Source of the DNA: Vibrio sp. 16
GTDB taxonomy: Bacteria; Pseudomonadota; Gammaproteobacteria; Enterobacterales; Vibrionaceae
Length of the DNA: 64,000 nt
Assembly (NCBI RefSeq): GCF_963681195.1
Contig: NZ_OY808997.1
Coordinates: forward strand, 1,736,001 to 1,800,000
Direction of reading: 5' to 3'
Each line of letters opens with the position of its first letter. The first letter of the stretch is position 1. Below the pieces are notes generated by a model, which did no database searches, had not been told where the DNA came from, and saw only the letters and a list, made by a program, of their open reading frames with translations. Positions 1 to 6,892 of this stretch are shown here, piece by piece. The position numbers and the translations under genes are program-made.

Positions 1-317
1 TTGAGATACGCTTGCGCCTCTGCGACAGCCGCTCGCGCTTTATCATCATCAAGTTGGATCAAAAGCTGACCTTTTTGGACATTTTGATTCGCTTTAACGG
101 CAATCACGTCAACCTTTCCGGAAGTTTCTGGTGCGATAATCACCGACTGATCCGCGGCTAATTTGCCGACAAGGGAAAGAGATTGAGAAACTTGATGCGT
201 TTTCACTTGCTCAGTCACTACGGTGACACTCGATGGTCCTTGTCTGTTGGCCATCACAGAAGGAGAGGCGGCGATAATCGACAAGGATAATAGACTCAGA
301 ACAATTTTGTTTTTCAT
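1..317 (-). CDS. RND efflux periplasmic adaptor (MFP), 5' part only
   Basis: Partial gene running off the left edge; about 105 N-terminal residues are visible. It begins with a Sec-type signal peptide (basic MKNK, hydrophobic stretch, cleavage near SVMA-NR). It continues into the biotinyl-lipoyl-like half of an HlyD/AcrA-type adaptor, with the typical pattern GKLAADQSVIIAPETSGKV followed by GQLLIQLDDDKARA. Such adaptors link an inner-membrane RND pump to an outer-membrane channel; the pump gene should lie just outside the window. The start at 317 gives a compact signal peptide. An in-frame ATG at 332 adds five residues and is equally possible, since neither start has a clear Shine-Dalgarno sequence. 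The substrate cannot be told from this fragment. Confidence 0.88.
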   Translation of the reverse strand, partial: MKNKIVLSLLSLSIIAASPSVMANRQGPSSVTVVTEQVKTHQVSQSLSLVGKLAADQSVIIAPETSGKVDVIAVKANQNVQKGQLLIQLDDDKARAAVAEAQAYL

Positions 318-500
318 GTTGGTATTCTGCATAAATTAACTCTGTTTATTGTATCCCTTTATACGCAACTGGAACGTCAAGTAATGTAAAGAGGAATAAA
401 TATTATGTAAGCAAAGCCGTTGATTGTTTGAGCTTAATGGTCATTTCCTACCACCTTTGCCCAAAAAGGCACCATTCGATTCAAAATTATAAGAAAACGC

Positions 501-528
501 TTTACAGCTTGAGCGAGTTTGCTATGAT
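501..528 (+). promoter_or_regulatory. Promoter of the tRNA-Tyr operon
   Basis: TTTACA (501-506) and TATGAT (523-528) are separated by 16 bases. A GC-rich discriminator (TCGCTCCGC) follows, as is usual for stringently controlled stable-RNA promoters. Transcription would start near 535, about 50 bases before the first mature tRNA. No comparable promoter is seen in the spacers, so the four tRNAs are probably one transcript. Confidence 0.75.
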
Positions 529-538
529 TCGCTCCGCA

Positions 539-571
539 CTTGAGAGTTGTGTTGGGAAAACAAAACTTAAG
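539..571 (+). other. Hairpin in the leader before tRNA-Tyr 1
   Basis: CTT/AAG, AGTT/AACT and TGTT/AACA pair around the loop GGGAA, with small internal bulges. The inner part (TGTT-GGGAA-AACA) is identical to that of the three spacer hairpins. The 3' edge lies 14 bases before the mature tRNA 5' end, the same distance as in two of the spacers. It is probably part of the precursor-tRNA leader. Confidence 0.5.
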
Positions 572-585
572 TATAAAAATACCCT

Positions 586-670
586 GGAGGGGTTCCCGAG
601 TGGCCAAAGGGATCAGACTGTAAATCTGCTGGCACTGCCTTCGATGGTTCGAATCCGTCCCCCTCCACCA
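586..670 (+). tRNA. tRNA-Tyr (GTA), copy 1
   Basis: An 85-base class II tRNA with a long variable arm. The anticodon GTA is at 620-622, the T-loop has GGTTCGAATCC, the acceptor stem GGAGGGG pairs with CCCCTCC, and CCA is encoded at 668-670. It reads UAU/UAC codons. It is first of four identical copies transcribed together. Confidence 0.97.
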
Positions 671-725
671 TATTTATTCTTGTGACTTTTTAGGTGAATA
701 ACCTTTTAATAAGTTGTGAGAAACA

Positions 726-758
726 CTTGATTAACGTGTTGGGAAAACATTAGTCAAG
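726..758 (+). other. Conserved hairpin in tRNA-Tyr spacer 1-2
   Basis: CTTGATTAA pairs with TTAGTCAAG (one G-U), then TGTT with AACA, around the loop GGGAA. Compared with the next spacers, one A-U pair here replaces a G-C pair there, a compensatory change that supports a real RNA structure. It ends 30 bases before copy 2. Confidence 0.6.
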
Positions 759-788
759 CTATTCTGTAAAAAGAATAGAAAACACCCT

Positions 789-873
789 GGAGGGGTTCCC
801 GAGTGGCCAAAGGGATCAGACTGTAAATCTGCTGGCACTGCCTTCGATGGTTCGAATCCGTCCCCCTCCACCA
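789..873 (+). tRNA. tRNA-Tyr (GTA), copy 2
   Basis: Identical over all 85 bases to copy 1, with anticodon GTA and encoded CCA. It starts 203 bases after copy 1; the later copies follow at exact 156-base steps. Confidence 0.97.
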
Positions 874-897
874 TATTTTCTCTATGATAGAGAGCAG

Positions 898-930
898 CTT
901 GATTGACGTGTTGGGAAAACATCAATCAAG
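898..930 (+). other. Conserved hairpin in tRNA-Tyr spacer 2-3
   Basis: CTTGATTGA pairs fully with TCAATCAAG and TGTT with AACA, around GGGAA, with only a CG bulge. It ends 14 bases before copy 3. A small CTCTAT/ATAGAG hairpin sits earlier in the same spacer, just after the CCA of copy 2. Confidence 0.6.
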
Positions 931-944
931 GATAAAAACACCCT

Positions 945-1029
945 GGAGGGGTTCCCGAGTGGCCAAAGGGATCAGACTGTAAATCTGCTGGCACTGCCTT
1001 CGATGGTTCGAATCCGTCCCCCTCCACCA
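945..1029 (+). tRNA. tRNA-Tyr (GTA), copy 3
   Basis: An 85-base identical copy with anticodon GTA and encoded CCA. With its spacer it forms a 156-base unit that repeats almost exactly, a sign of recent unequal crossing-over or gene conversion. Confidence 0.97.
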
Positions 1030-1053
1030 TATTTTCTCTAAGATAGAGAGCAG

Positions 1054-1086
1054 CTTGATTGACGTGTTGGGAAAACATCAATTAAG
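1054..1086 (+). other. Conserved hairpin in tRNA-Tyr spacer 3-4
   Basis: Same structure as in spacer 2-3. The one base that differs (C to T in the 3' arm, TCAATTAAG) turns a G-C pair into G-U, so pairing is kept. It ends 14 bases before copy 4. Confidence 0.6.
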
Positions 1087-1100
1087 GATAAAAACACCCT

Positions 1101-1185
1101 GGAGGGGTTCCCGAGTGGCCAAAGGGATCAGACTGTAAATCTGCTGGCACTGCCTTCGATGGTTCGAATCCGTCCCCCTCCACCA
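1101..1185 (+). tRNA. tRNA-Tyr (GTA), copy 4
   Basis: Last of the four identical 85-base copies, with anticodon GTA and encoded CCA. A strong terminator follows within ten bases. Confidence 0.97.
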
Positions 1186-1193
1186 TATTCAAG

Positions 1194-1220
1194 AAACCAG
1201 CTCATTGAGCTGGTTTTTTT
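1194..1220 (+). terminator. Terminator of the tRNA-Tyr operon
   Basis: AACCAGCTCA pairs with TGAGCTGGTT, followed by a run of T. Confidence 0.9.
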
Positions 1221-1258
1221 GTATCTATTGTTTCTCAACGTGCTTTTCCTCCAGACAT

Positions 1259-1282
1259 AAAAAAGCCCCGACATTGCGGGGC
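1259..1282 (-). terminator. Terminator downstream of treC
   Basis: On the minus strand GCCCCG pairs with CGGGGC and is followed by six T. It lies 49 bases past the treC stop. Confidence 0.8.
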
Positions 1283-1330
1283 AAATACTAGAACTTTTCA
1301 GTTCTAACGAAGCAAACACTATAGGGGGTG

Positions 1331-3022
1331 TTAGCTTTGGAAAAGAATAATGCGCGTTTCATAGGGTTTAAGTACCTGACGCTGAGAAACCTCGCCTTGC
1401 AACGGGTAGTTGCCAAGTAAATACGTTGCTGTCGATAAATCTAAATCGCTAGGCAACTTGCACTCCGACTCATCACCATAGTAGTTATTCAAGCAGATCA
1501 AGGTCTGATGCTGCGACTGGCGCTGATAGCCGAAGATAGCCGTGTGTGAAGGATAGAGATCGGTATAATCCCCAGTCGTAATCACTTCCACTTCTTTACG
1601 TAACTTGATCAGTTGCTGGTAGAAGTAGAACACAGAGTTAGTGTCTGCAACGGCTTGTTCTGCGTTGATTTCCGTATAATTGTTCGCGACTTGCAACCAA
1701 GGCTGGCCTTTGGAGAAGCCTGCGTACTCCTGATGATTCCACTGCATCGGGGTACGTGAATTGTCACGAGACTTCTGCGCAAGGATCGCCATCATCTCGT
1801 CATGAGGAACACCTTGTTCATTGACCATGATGTCGTACATATTGGTACTTTCCACATCACGATATTGCTCTATCGACGTGTAGCCCGGATTGGTCATGCC
1901 GATTTCTTCACCCTGATAGATATACGGCGTACCTTGCATCATGTGTACCGAAGCTCCGAGCATTTTCGCCGACTCGACACGGAAGTGTTTATCATCTCCC
2001 AATCGACTCACCACACGTGGCTGATCATGGTTACACCAGAATAGAGCTCCCCACCCTTTGCCATTTAAACCGGTTTGCCAGTGGTTGAAAATCTGCTTGA
2101 GTTGGATGAAATCAAATGGCGCTTTGGTCCACTTTTCACCATTTGGATAATCCACTTTTAAATGGTGGAAATTAAACACCATTGAGAGTTCTTTGTTATC
2201 CAGTGAAGAGTACTGCTGGCAATGCTCCAGCGTCGTCGAAGACATCTCTCCCACCGTCACGCTGCCATATTGTTGAAATACCGCTTCACTGATCTCTTGC
2301 AAGTATTCATGCACACGAGGTCCATCTGTGTAGAATCGGCGGCCATCTCCCTGATCATCATTGGGAAAGTCTTGCTGTTTAGAGATGAGATTAATCACGT
2401 CTAAGCGGAAACCATCAACGCCCTTCTCCGCCCAAAAGCTGATCACCTCTTTCACTTCTGCACGGACTTGAGGATTTTCCCAGTTTAAGTCTGCTTGCTC
2501 TTTGGCAAATAAGTGAAGGAAGTATTGACCTGTTTTCTCATCAAACTCCCACGCACTGCCACCAAATTTGGATTGCCAGTTGTTCGGGATCCCGCCATCT
2601 ACAGGATCTTTCCAGATGTAGTAATCTCGGTATGGGCTATTTTTATCCCCCAAAGCCGATTGAAACCAATGATGTTGCGTCGACGTATGGTTGACTACGA
2701 TATCCATAATAATGCGAATCCCACGCTGATGCGCCTCTGCAAGCAGTTGGTCAAAATCGTCCATACTGCCAAAGTCTGGGTTAATCGCGTAATAATCAGA
2801 AATGTCGTAGCCATTATCGATCATTGGCGACTGGTAAACCGGAGTTAACCAAATTGCGTCAATTCCCAATCGCTGCAAATAGTCCAACTTAGAGATAATG
2901 CCTTGGATATCACCTGTCCCTTTACTGCCACTATCACAAAAACTCTTTGGGTAAATTTGATATATCGAGGCGGTTTTCCACCAGTTTGCATCATTTGTGA
3001 TTACAGACATCATTGAGCTCAC
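1331..3022 (-). CDS. treC: Trehalose-6-phosphate hydrolase
   Basis: A GH13 enzyme (563 aa) that splits cytoplasmic trehalose 6-phosphate, made by the TreB PTS permease, into glucose and glucose 6-phosphate. The N-terminal motif WWKTASIYQIYPKSF, the nucleophile region DGFRLDVIN, the acid/base region VGEMSS and the transition-state region CNHDQPR are all present in the expected order. Length is near the usual 550 aa. It lies 58 bases downstream of treB and is probably co-transcribed with it. The start used is a GTG at 3022; ATGs at 3013 and 3010, three and four codons in, are plausible alternatives because no clear Shine-Dalgarno sequence separates them. The product call is secure. Confidence 0.96.
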   Translation of the reverse strand: MSSMMSVITNDANWWKTASIYQIYPKSFCDSGSKGTGDIQGIISKLDYLQRLGIDAIWLTPVYQSPMIDNGYDISDYYAINPDFGSMDDFDQLLAEAHQRGIRIIMDIVVNHTSTQHHWFQSALGDKNSPYRDYYIWKDPVDGGIPNNWQSKFGGSAWEFDEKTGQYFLHLFAKEQADLNWENPQVRAEVKEVISFWAEKGVDGFRLDVINLISKQQDFPNDDQGDGRRFYTDGPRVHEYLQEISEAVFQQYGSVTVGEMSSTTLEHCQQYSSLDNKELSMVFNFHHLKVDYPNGEKWTKAPFDFIQLKQIFNHWQTGLNGKGWGALFWCNHDQPRVVSRLGDDKHFRVESAKMLGASVHMMQGTPYIYQGEEIGMTNPGYTSIEQYRDVESTNMYDIMVNEQGVPHDEMMAILAQKSRDNSRTPMQWNHQEYAGFSKGQPWLQVANNYTEINAEQAVADTNSVFYFYQQLIKLRKEVEVITTGDYTDLYPSHTAIFGYQRQSQHQTLICLNNYYGDESECKLPSDLDLSTATYLLGNYPLQGEVSQRQVLKPYETRIILFQS

Positions 3023-3080
3023 TTACCAAAAATAGAAATCGTTGAAGATGGAGCAGCGACGGCCGCTCCATAAGAAATGC

Positions 3081-4511
3081 TTATGCGCTTACAGGCTCTA
3101 ACTCGCCTTTCATTTGTGCGCGCTTGTAGAAGAAGAGTGTCAGTGCCGCAGGAACCGCAATCGCAACAAGCATCGCAATTCCGTAGATGCCCCAGAATTG
3201 TGGCTGGATTGACAAGATACCAGGCAGACCACCAACACCGATGCCGTTTGCCATCACACCTGCGCTACCACAAATCGCAGCGGCAATCGCACTACCGATC
3301 ATTGCGCTCAACATAGGGAATTTGTACTTAAGGTTGATACCGTACATCGCAGGCTCTGTTACACCAAGGTAGGCAGAGATTGCCGCAGGAACCGAGATAT
3401 CGCGTTCGCCATGCTTCTTGCTAATGATGATGATACCCACAACAGCCGATGCTTGAGCAATGTTAGAAAGTGCAATCAGAGGCCAGATTGGCGTGCCACC
3501 TAGGTCTTGCATTAGCTGTAGGTCAACCGCGTTAGTCGTGTGGTGGATACCTGTAATCACAAGAGGTGCGTACAAGAAACCAAACACCATTGAACCAATC
3601 ACCGCGAAGTCACCTGTCATCGCCGCTTTCGCCGCAAACGCAACACCGTCGCCAAGTACTCGACCAAATGGGCCAATCAATGAGTGAGCAAGCACAACAG
3701 AAAGGATGATTGAAACAAACGGCACAACGACTAGGTACAAGTAGGATGGGACGATGCGCTTTAGATTCGTTTCAATAAAGGCTAAGGCAACACCTGCCAG
3801 CATTGCTGGAATGACCTGTGCTTGGTAACCAACTTTCTCTATGACAAACAGACCAAAGTCCCAAGCCTCCGGCACCTGCTTACCAATCAAGTAAGCGTTC
3901 ATAAGCTGCGGAGAGACCAAGGTAACACCTAGCGTGATACCCAGAATTGGTGTACCACCCAGTTTTTTCACCGTTGACCAACACACACCAACCGGTAGGA
4001 AGAAGAAAATCGCTTCGCCAATCAACCACAAGAAGCTATGGACTGTTGCCCAGAATTGGCTGATTTCCGTTAGAGATTGACCATCAAACATCTTAATGTC
4101 GCCAATAACGTTACGGAAACCTAGAATCAAACCACCGGTGATAATGGCAGGCAGCAGCGGGACAAAAATTTCGGCTAAATGGGAGATCCCGCGCTCTAAA
4201 ATGTTCATGTTTTGACGAGCAGCAAGCTTGGCTTCATCCTTCGATGCTGCCGTTTGCCCTGTCAGTTCAATCAGCACTTTATAGACTTCATCAACTTCAG
4301 TGCCAATAACGACTTGGAACTGACCTGCGTTGGTAAAACAACCTTTCACCATTGGCAGAGCTTCTAGCTCTTTTTCTTTTGCTTTCTCGGTATCGTTTAG
4401 TACAAAGCGAAGGCGCGTTAAGCAGTGGCTCACACTTGCGATGTTATCGCTGCCACCGACCAACTCAATCAGACGCTCCACTTCGTGTTTCGCAATCTTA
4501 CTCATATCCAT
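3081..4511 (-). CDS. treB: PTS trehalose-specific EIIBC component
   Basis: Trehalose permease of the PTS (476 aa from the chosen start). The EIIB domain is at the N-terminus, with the phosphorylated cysteine in SHCLTRLRF (Cys30). About ten membrane helices of the EIIC domain follow, with the family signature ITGIHHTTNA. There is no EIIA domain, so phosphate must come from the EIIA-Glc protein, as in E. coli. I chose the start at 4511 because AGGGTGG precedes it closely and it matches where the family begins. An ATG at 4538 is also in frame but has no Shine-Dalgarno sequence. It is the first gene of treBC, with operators upstream. Confidence 0.95.
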   Translation of the reverse strand: MDMSKIAKHEVERLIELVGGSDNIASVSHCLTRLRFVLNDTEKAKEKELEALPMVKGCFTNAGQFQVVIGTEVDEVYKVLIELTGQTAASKDEAKLAARQNMNILERGISHLAEIFVPLLPAIITGGLILGFRNVIGDIKMFDGQSLTEISQFWATVHSFLWLIGEAIFFFLPVGVCWSTVKKLGGTPILGITLGVTLVSPQLMNAYLIGKQVPEAWDFGLFVIEKVGYQAQVIPAMLAGVALAFIETNLKRIVPSYLYLVVVPFVSIILSVVLAHSLIGPFGRVLGDGVAFAAKAAMTGDFAVIGSMVFGFLYAPLVITGIHHTTNAVDLQLMQDLGGTPIWPLIALSNIAQASAVVGIIIISKKHGERDISVPAAISAYLGVTEPAMYGINLKYKFPMLSAMIGSAIAAAICGSAGVMANGIGVGGLPGILSIQPQFWGIYGIAMLVAIAVPAALTLFFYKRAQMKGELEPVSA

Positions 4512-4584
4512 GTCCACCCTAATTGGATTCTCATTCATGTCTGAATCAACATCAGACTATTAACTGACTTATTTTTTGTTGTTT

Positions 4585-4598
4585 TGGGAATGTTCCCA
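4585..4598 (-). promoter_or_regulatory. Putative TreR operator, proximal to treB
   Basis: TGGGAATGTTCCCA is a near-perfect palindrome, just downstream of the predicted transcription start. LacI-family TreR proteins bind palindromes of the GGGAAC type. Bound repressor would block initiation. Confidence 0.75.
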
Positions 4599-4607
4599 TT
4601 TGTGCTC

Positions 4608-4613
4608 ATTATA
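4608..4613 (-). promoter_or_regulatory. treB promoter -10 element
   Basis: A perfect TATAAT on the minus strand. The -35 is weak (TTATCT or TTTATC at 17-18 bases). It lies between the two palindromes, which fits a repressed promoter. Confidence 0.6.
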
Positions 4614-4639
4614 TTGTCAGATCTGATAAAAGATAAAAA

Positions 4640-4653
4640 TGGGAACAGTCCCA
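4640..4653 (-). promoter_or_regulatory. Putative TreR operator, distal to treB
   Basis: TGGGAACAGTCCCA, a second copy of the same palindrome, lies just upstream of the -35 region, 55 bases centre to centre from the first. Two sites about five helical turns apart suit cooperative binding or looping by a LacI-type repressor. Confidence 0.75.
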
Positions 4654-4704
4654 TTAATTGAATGAGATCACAGTATAATTTTAAATCACTTTGAAAATAA
4701 TGGC

Positions 4705-5652
4705 TTAGAGAGTCAGAGGCTGTTGAGTGAGATGAACCGTCCCCACATCGCCATTTATTTGGGATATCAGTAGGTTAGCTGCTTTTTCACCCGCTAATGA
4801 ATAACCGGGGTCGATGCTAAATACTTTAGGAAAGAGGAATGAAAGCAATTCATTACCGCCGACACCTGTCACCACAACGTCTTCACGGTCGAGTTCTTGG
4901 AGGCGCTTGATGACACCTAGCGCCAGAGTATCACTGGCACAGACGATGGCTTGTGTCTCGGGTTTGAGGACTTTATCGACAAGTAGGTAGGCACTTTCAT
5001 GATTCAACTGACCGGTTTGGTAGCAAGCCTTTAGTGCATGAGCGCGACACCAAGTTAAGTAAGCATCCAGACGCAGCTTACCCGTTGTTTTGTCACTCGG
5101 GTCCACTCCAATAAAGGCAATACGGCTGAGCGATTTTTGCTGCAGATACTCGAGCGCTTTGATGATCACTTGCTCGTTATCGTAGTTGATTGAAGAGACT
5201 TGATCCGTATCCATGGCAATCACCACGGTACGGTTTTGCCAACTGCCCAGTTTGGTCACATCAAAATCACTGAAGCCAAACACGATAACTCCGTCGACAT
5301 TGCGCTTTTTCAGTACATCGAGGTGGGCATTAGTCTTGTCACGATCAAACTGGCTTTCCATGATCACCACGTCATACCCCGCGGCATAAAGCGTATTGAG
5401 CATGCTCCCTACCGCTTTATTCTCTGATGGAGAGTCCAAGCGTGAAATGATCACCCCAACGACTTTTTGACTTCCACCACGCATGGTTTGCGCAGACTTG
5501 GAAGGTACGTAACCGGATTCTTGAATCACTTGTTCGACTTTCGCCCGCGTCGCAGGCTTTACTTTCGGATCATTGGTCAATACTCGAGATACGGTCGACT
5601 TACCGACGCCCGATAACTTAGCAATATCAAGAATGGTTAGTTTTTTACTCAT
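4705..5652 (-). CDS. treR: Trehalose operon repressor, LacI family
   Basis: A transcription factor (315 aa). The LacI-type helix-turn-helix is at residues 5-25 (TILDIAKLSGVGKSTVSRVL), followed by the hinge and a periplasmic-binding-protein-like sensor domain (VVGVIISRLDSPSENKAV onward). In E. coli, TreR senses trehalose 6-phosphate and represses treBC. Here it sits immediately upstream of treB in the same direction, with two matching palindromes in between. It has its own start with no operator copy seen directly upstream of it, so autoregulation is not evident. Confidence 0.93.
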   Translation of the reverse strand: MSKKLTILDIAKLSGVGKSTVSRVLTNDPKVKPATRAKVEQVIQESGYVPSKSAQTMRGGSQKVVGVIISRLDSPSENKAVGSMLNTLYAAGYDVVIMESQFDRDKTNAHLDVLKKRNVDGVIVFGFSDFDVTKLGSWQNRTVVIAMDTDQVSSINYDNEQVIIKALEYLQQKSLSRIAFIGVDPSDKTTGKLRLDAYLTWCRAHALKACYQTGQLNHESAYLLVDKVLKPETQAIVCASDTLALGVIKRLQELDREDVVVTGVGGNELLSFLFPKVFSIDPGYSLAGEKAANLLISQINGDVGTVHLTQQPLTL

Positions 5653-5704
5653 AGGGGGATAGTTAGCTTCCTAGTCTTATGCTTAACGAATCGCGAAGTC
5701 TGTG

Positions 5705-6049
5705 TTACTCGTCGAACTGACAATTTTTGTATATGGTGCGTGCAACTTCCAATCGCGCATTCGTACCTTTTGTATGCAACACGATAGGGTTAGCGGTTGC
5801 GGCAGTACCATCATCCAGTATGTATTTGGTTCCAGAGCCTGACGGGACTTGTATCAAAGGGAACTCTTGCTGATCCACTTTCAGCCAAGCTTTTTCTTGC
5901 TCTGGTAAATAGCCAACCTCAAATGCCTGCCCCGCGTCACATTGGTACTGAATCCAGTCCCCTTGAAAGGTGTTGTCTGATTGTGACGCTGATTGGGAGC
6001 AACCAGTTAAGGCTACACCCATCATCACGATAAATCGTCCTTTTTTCAT
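5705..6049 (-). CDS. MliC-family lysozyme-inhibitor-like lipoprotein
   Basis: A small lipoprotein (114 aa). The signal ends in the lipobox VALTGC with Cys17 as the lipidated residue. The mature part has the MliC/PliC pattern: YQCDAGQAFEVGY, then the loop VPSGSGTKYILDDG, then KGTNARLEV, with two cysteines placed to form a disulfide. In this family the SGSG loop inserts into the active site of C-type lysozymes. The start at 6049 is chosen because GGAGGTC lies five bases before it; ATG 6052 is also possible. It follows gmhB on the same strand. The family is clear from pattern, but inhibition of lysozyme is inferred. Confidence 0.8.
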   Translation of the reverse strand: MKKGRFIVMMGVALTGCSQSASQSDNTFQGDWIQYQCDAGQAFEVGYLPEQEKAWLKVDQQEFPLIQVPSGSGTKYILDDGTAATANPIVLHTKGTNARLEVARTIYKNCQFDE

Positions 6050-6061
6050 CATGACCTCCAA

Positions 6062-6090
6062 ACAAACAAGGGCCGCCAAAGCGACCCTTT
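6062..6090 (-). terminator. Likely terminator downstream of gmhB
   Basis: On the minus strand AAGGGTCGC pairs with GCGGCCCTT (one mismatch), followed by TTGTTTGTTT. It lies in the gap before the MliC-like gene, so it may only partly stop transcription. Confidence 0.5.
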
Positions 6091-6094
6091 AATG

Positions 6095-6646
6095 CTATTT
6101 AGTGAGATAAGCTGGCACGTCTTTAATACTGTCTAGCACCACAGAGGCAAGCGCCTCACCTTTGTCAGTGACTGGCTTACCTGTACGAACGAGAATTTTG
6201 GTTCCTACGCCAGCAGCATCCGCTGCCATCATATCTTCCGCTTTGTCACCAACCATGACAGAGTTTGCCATGTCAATTTTCAAAAAGTCGCGTGCTGAGA
6301 TAAACATACCAGGCTTGGGTTTGCGGCAATTACACTCTTCTTTGTATTTACCTTGTCCATGTTCAGCATGGTGAGGACAGTAGTAAAAACCATCAAACTC
6401 AACGCCATTATCAACAAAATTCCAGTCCATCCACTGAGTTAAGTCTAGGAAGCGATCTTCACTAAACTTACCACGAGCAATGCCAGACTGGTTAGTCACC
6501 AAGACAAGCAAGTAGCCCATCTCTTTCAGTTTCTTCGTCGCTTCAAACACGCCTTCGATAAATTCAAAATCATGCTCATCATGTACGTAACCATGGTCGA
6601 CGTTAATCACGCCATCACGATCTAAAAAGACTGCTGGTTTAGCCAA
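6095..6646 (-). CDS. gmhB: D-glycero-beta-D-manno-heptose 1,7-bisphosphate 7-phosphatase
   Basis: A HAD-superfamily phosphatase (183 aa) that removes the 7-phosphate in ADP-heptose synthesis for the LPS inner core. The catalytic DxD is Asp9 and Asp11 in [10 protein letters not shown]. The threonine motif is VTNQSG. The zinc-binding loop characteristic of GmhB is present (YYCPHH, later [10 protein letters not shown]), as is the C-terminal [12 protein letters not shown]. It is divergent from metN, the same neighbour relation as in E. coli. gmhA, an earlier step of the same pathway, lies about 10 kb away. Confidence 0.96.
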   Translation of the reverse strand: MAKPAVFLDRDGVINVDHGYVHDEHDFEFIEGVFEATKKLKEMGYLLVLVTNQSGIARGKFSEDRFLDLTQWMDWNFVDNGVEFDGFYYCPHHAEHGQGKYKEECNCRKPKPGMFISARDFLKIDMANSVMVGDKAEDMMAADAAGVGTKILVRTGKPVTDKGEALASVVLDSIKDVPAYLTK

Positions 6647-6768
6647 AATATGCTTCTCTATCCGTTACTTTCTTTGGGGTGAATCACCCAGTTGTAGTAA
6701 GAATTATTGCACGCTTTATTTCTTTCATCACTATCTAATTACCAAACGATTGAGCAAAATAACCATTT

Positions 6769-6792
6769 AGACGTCTAGACGTAAAAATATCT
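6769..6792 (+). promoter_or_regulatory. MetJ operator (tandem met boxes) upstream of metN
   Basis: Three consecutive 8-base units, AGACGTCT, AGACGTAA and AAATATCT, match the met-box repeat to which MetJ dimers bind cooperatively with S-adenosylmethionine. The array abuts the -35 of the metN promoter. The first unit is a perfect match and the third is weak. Confidence 0.85.
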
Positions 6793-6793
6793 A

Positions 6794-6822
6794 TTGACAG
6801 AAAACACGCGAGACCATAGCAT
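6794..6822 (+). promoter_or_regulatory. metNIQ promoter
   Basis: A perfect TTGACA (6794-6799), 17 bases, then TAGCAT (6817-6822). Transcription would start near 6829. The ATG at 6833 would then be almost leaderless, which favours 6893 as the metN start. Confidence 0.75.
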
Positions 6823-6892
6823 CGTCTACTAAATGAGATGTAGTTCAAAATTATCTACTGCTCCCAAGGTAATCGGATTAGCGAGTTTCTCG

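Noticed and set aside
586..1185. CRISPR-like regular repeat
   Set aside because: The repeated unit is a complete tRNA-Tyr gene with spacer, 156 bases long, with no short repeats and no cas genes.
428..1319. Short open frames across the tRNA-Tyr array on both strands
   Set aside because: They translate tRNA sequence and spacers, repeat with the array and lack ribosome binding sites; the tRNA genes explain the sequence.
586..1330. Possible phage or island attachment site at the tRNA-Tyr array
   Set aside because: No integrase gene, no partial tRNA copy and no foreign-looking genes follow; treC begins directly after the terminator.
6833..6892. Twenty extra residues at the MetN N-terminus
   Set aside because: The ATG lies at the predicted transcription start and the residues do not resemble MetN.
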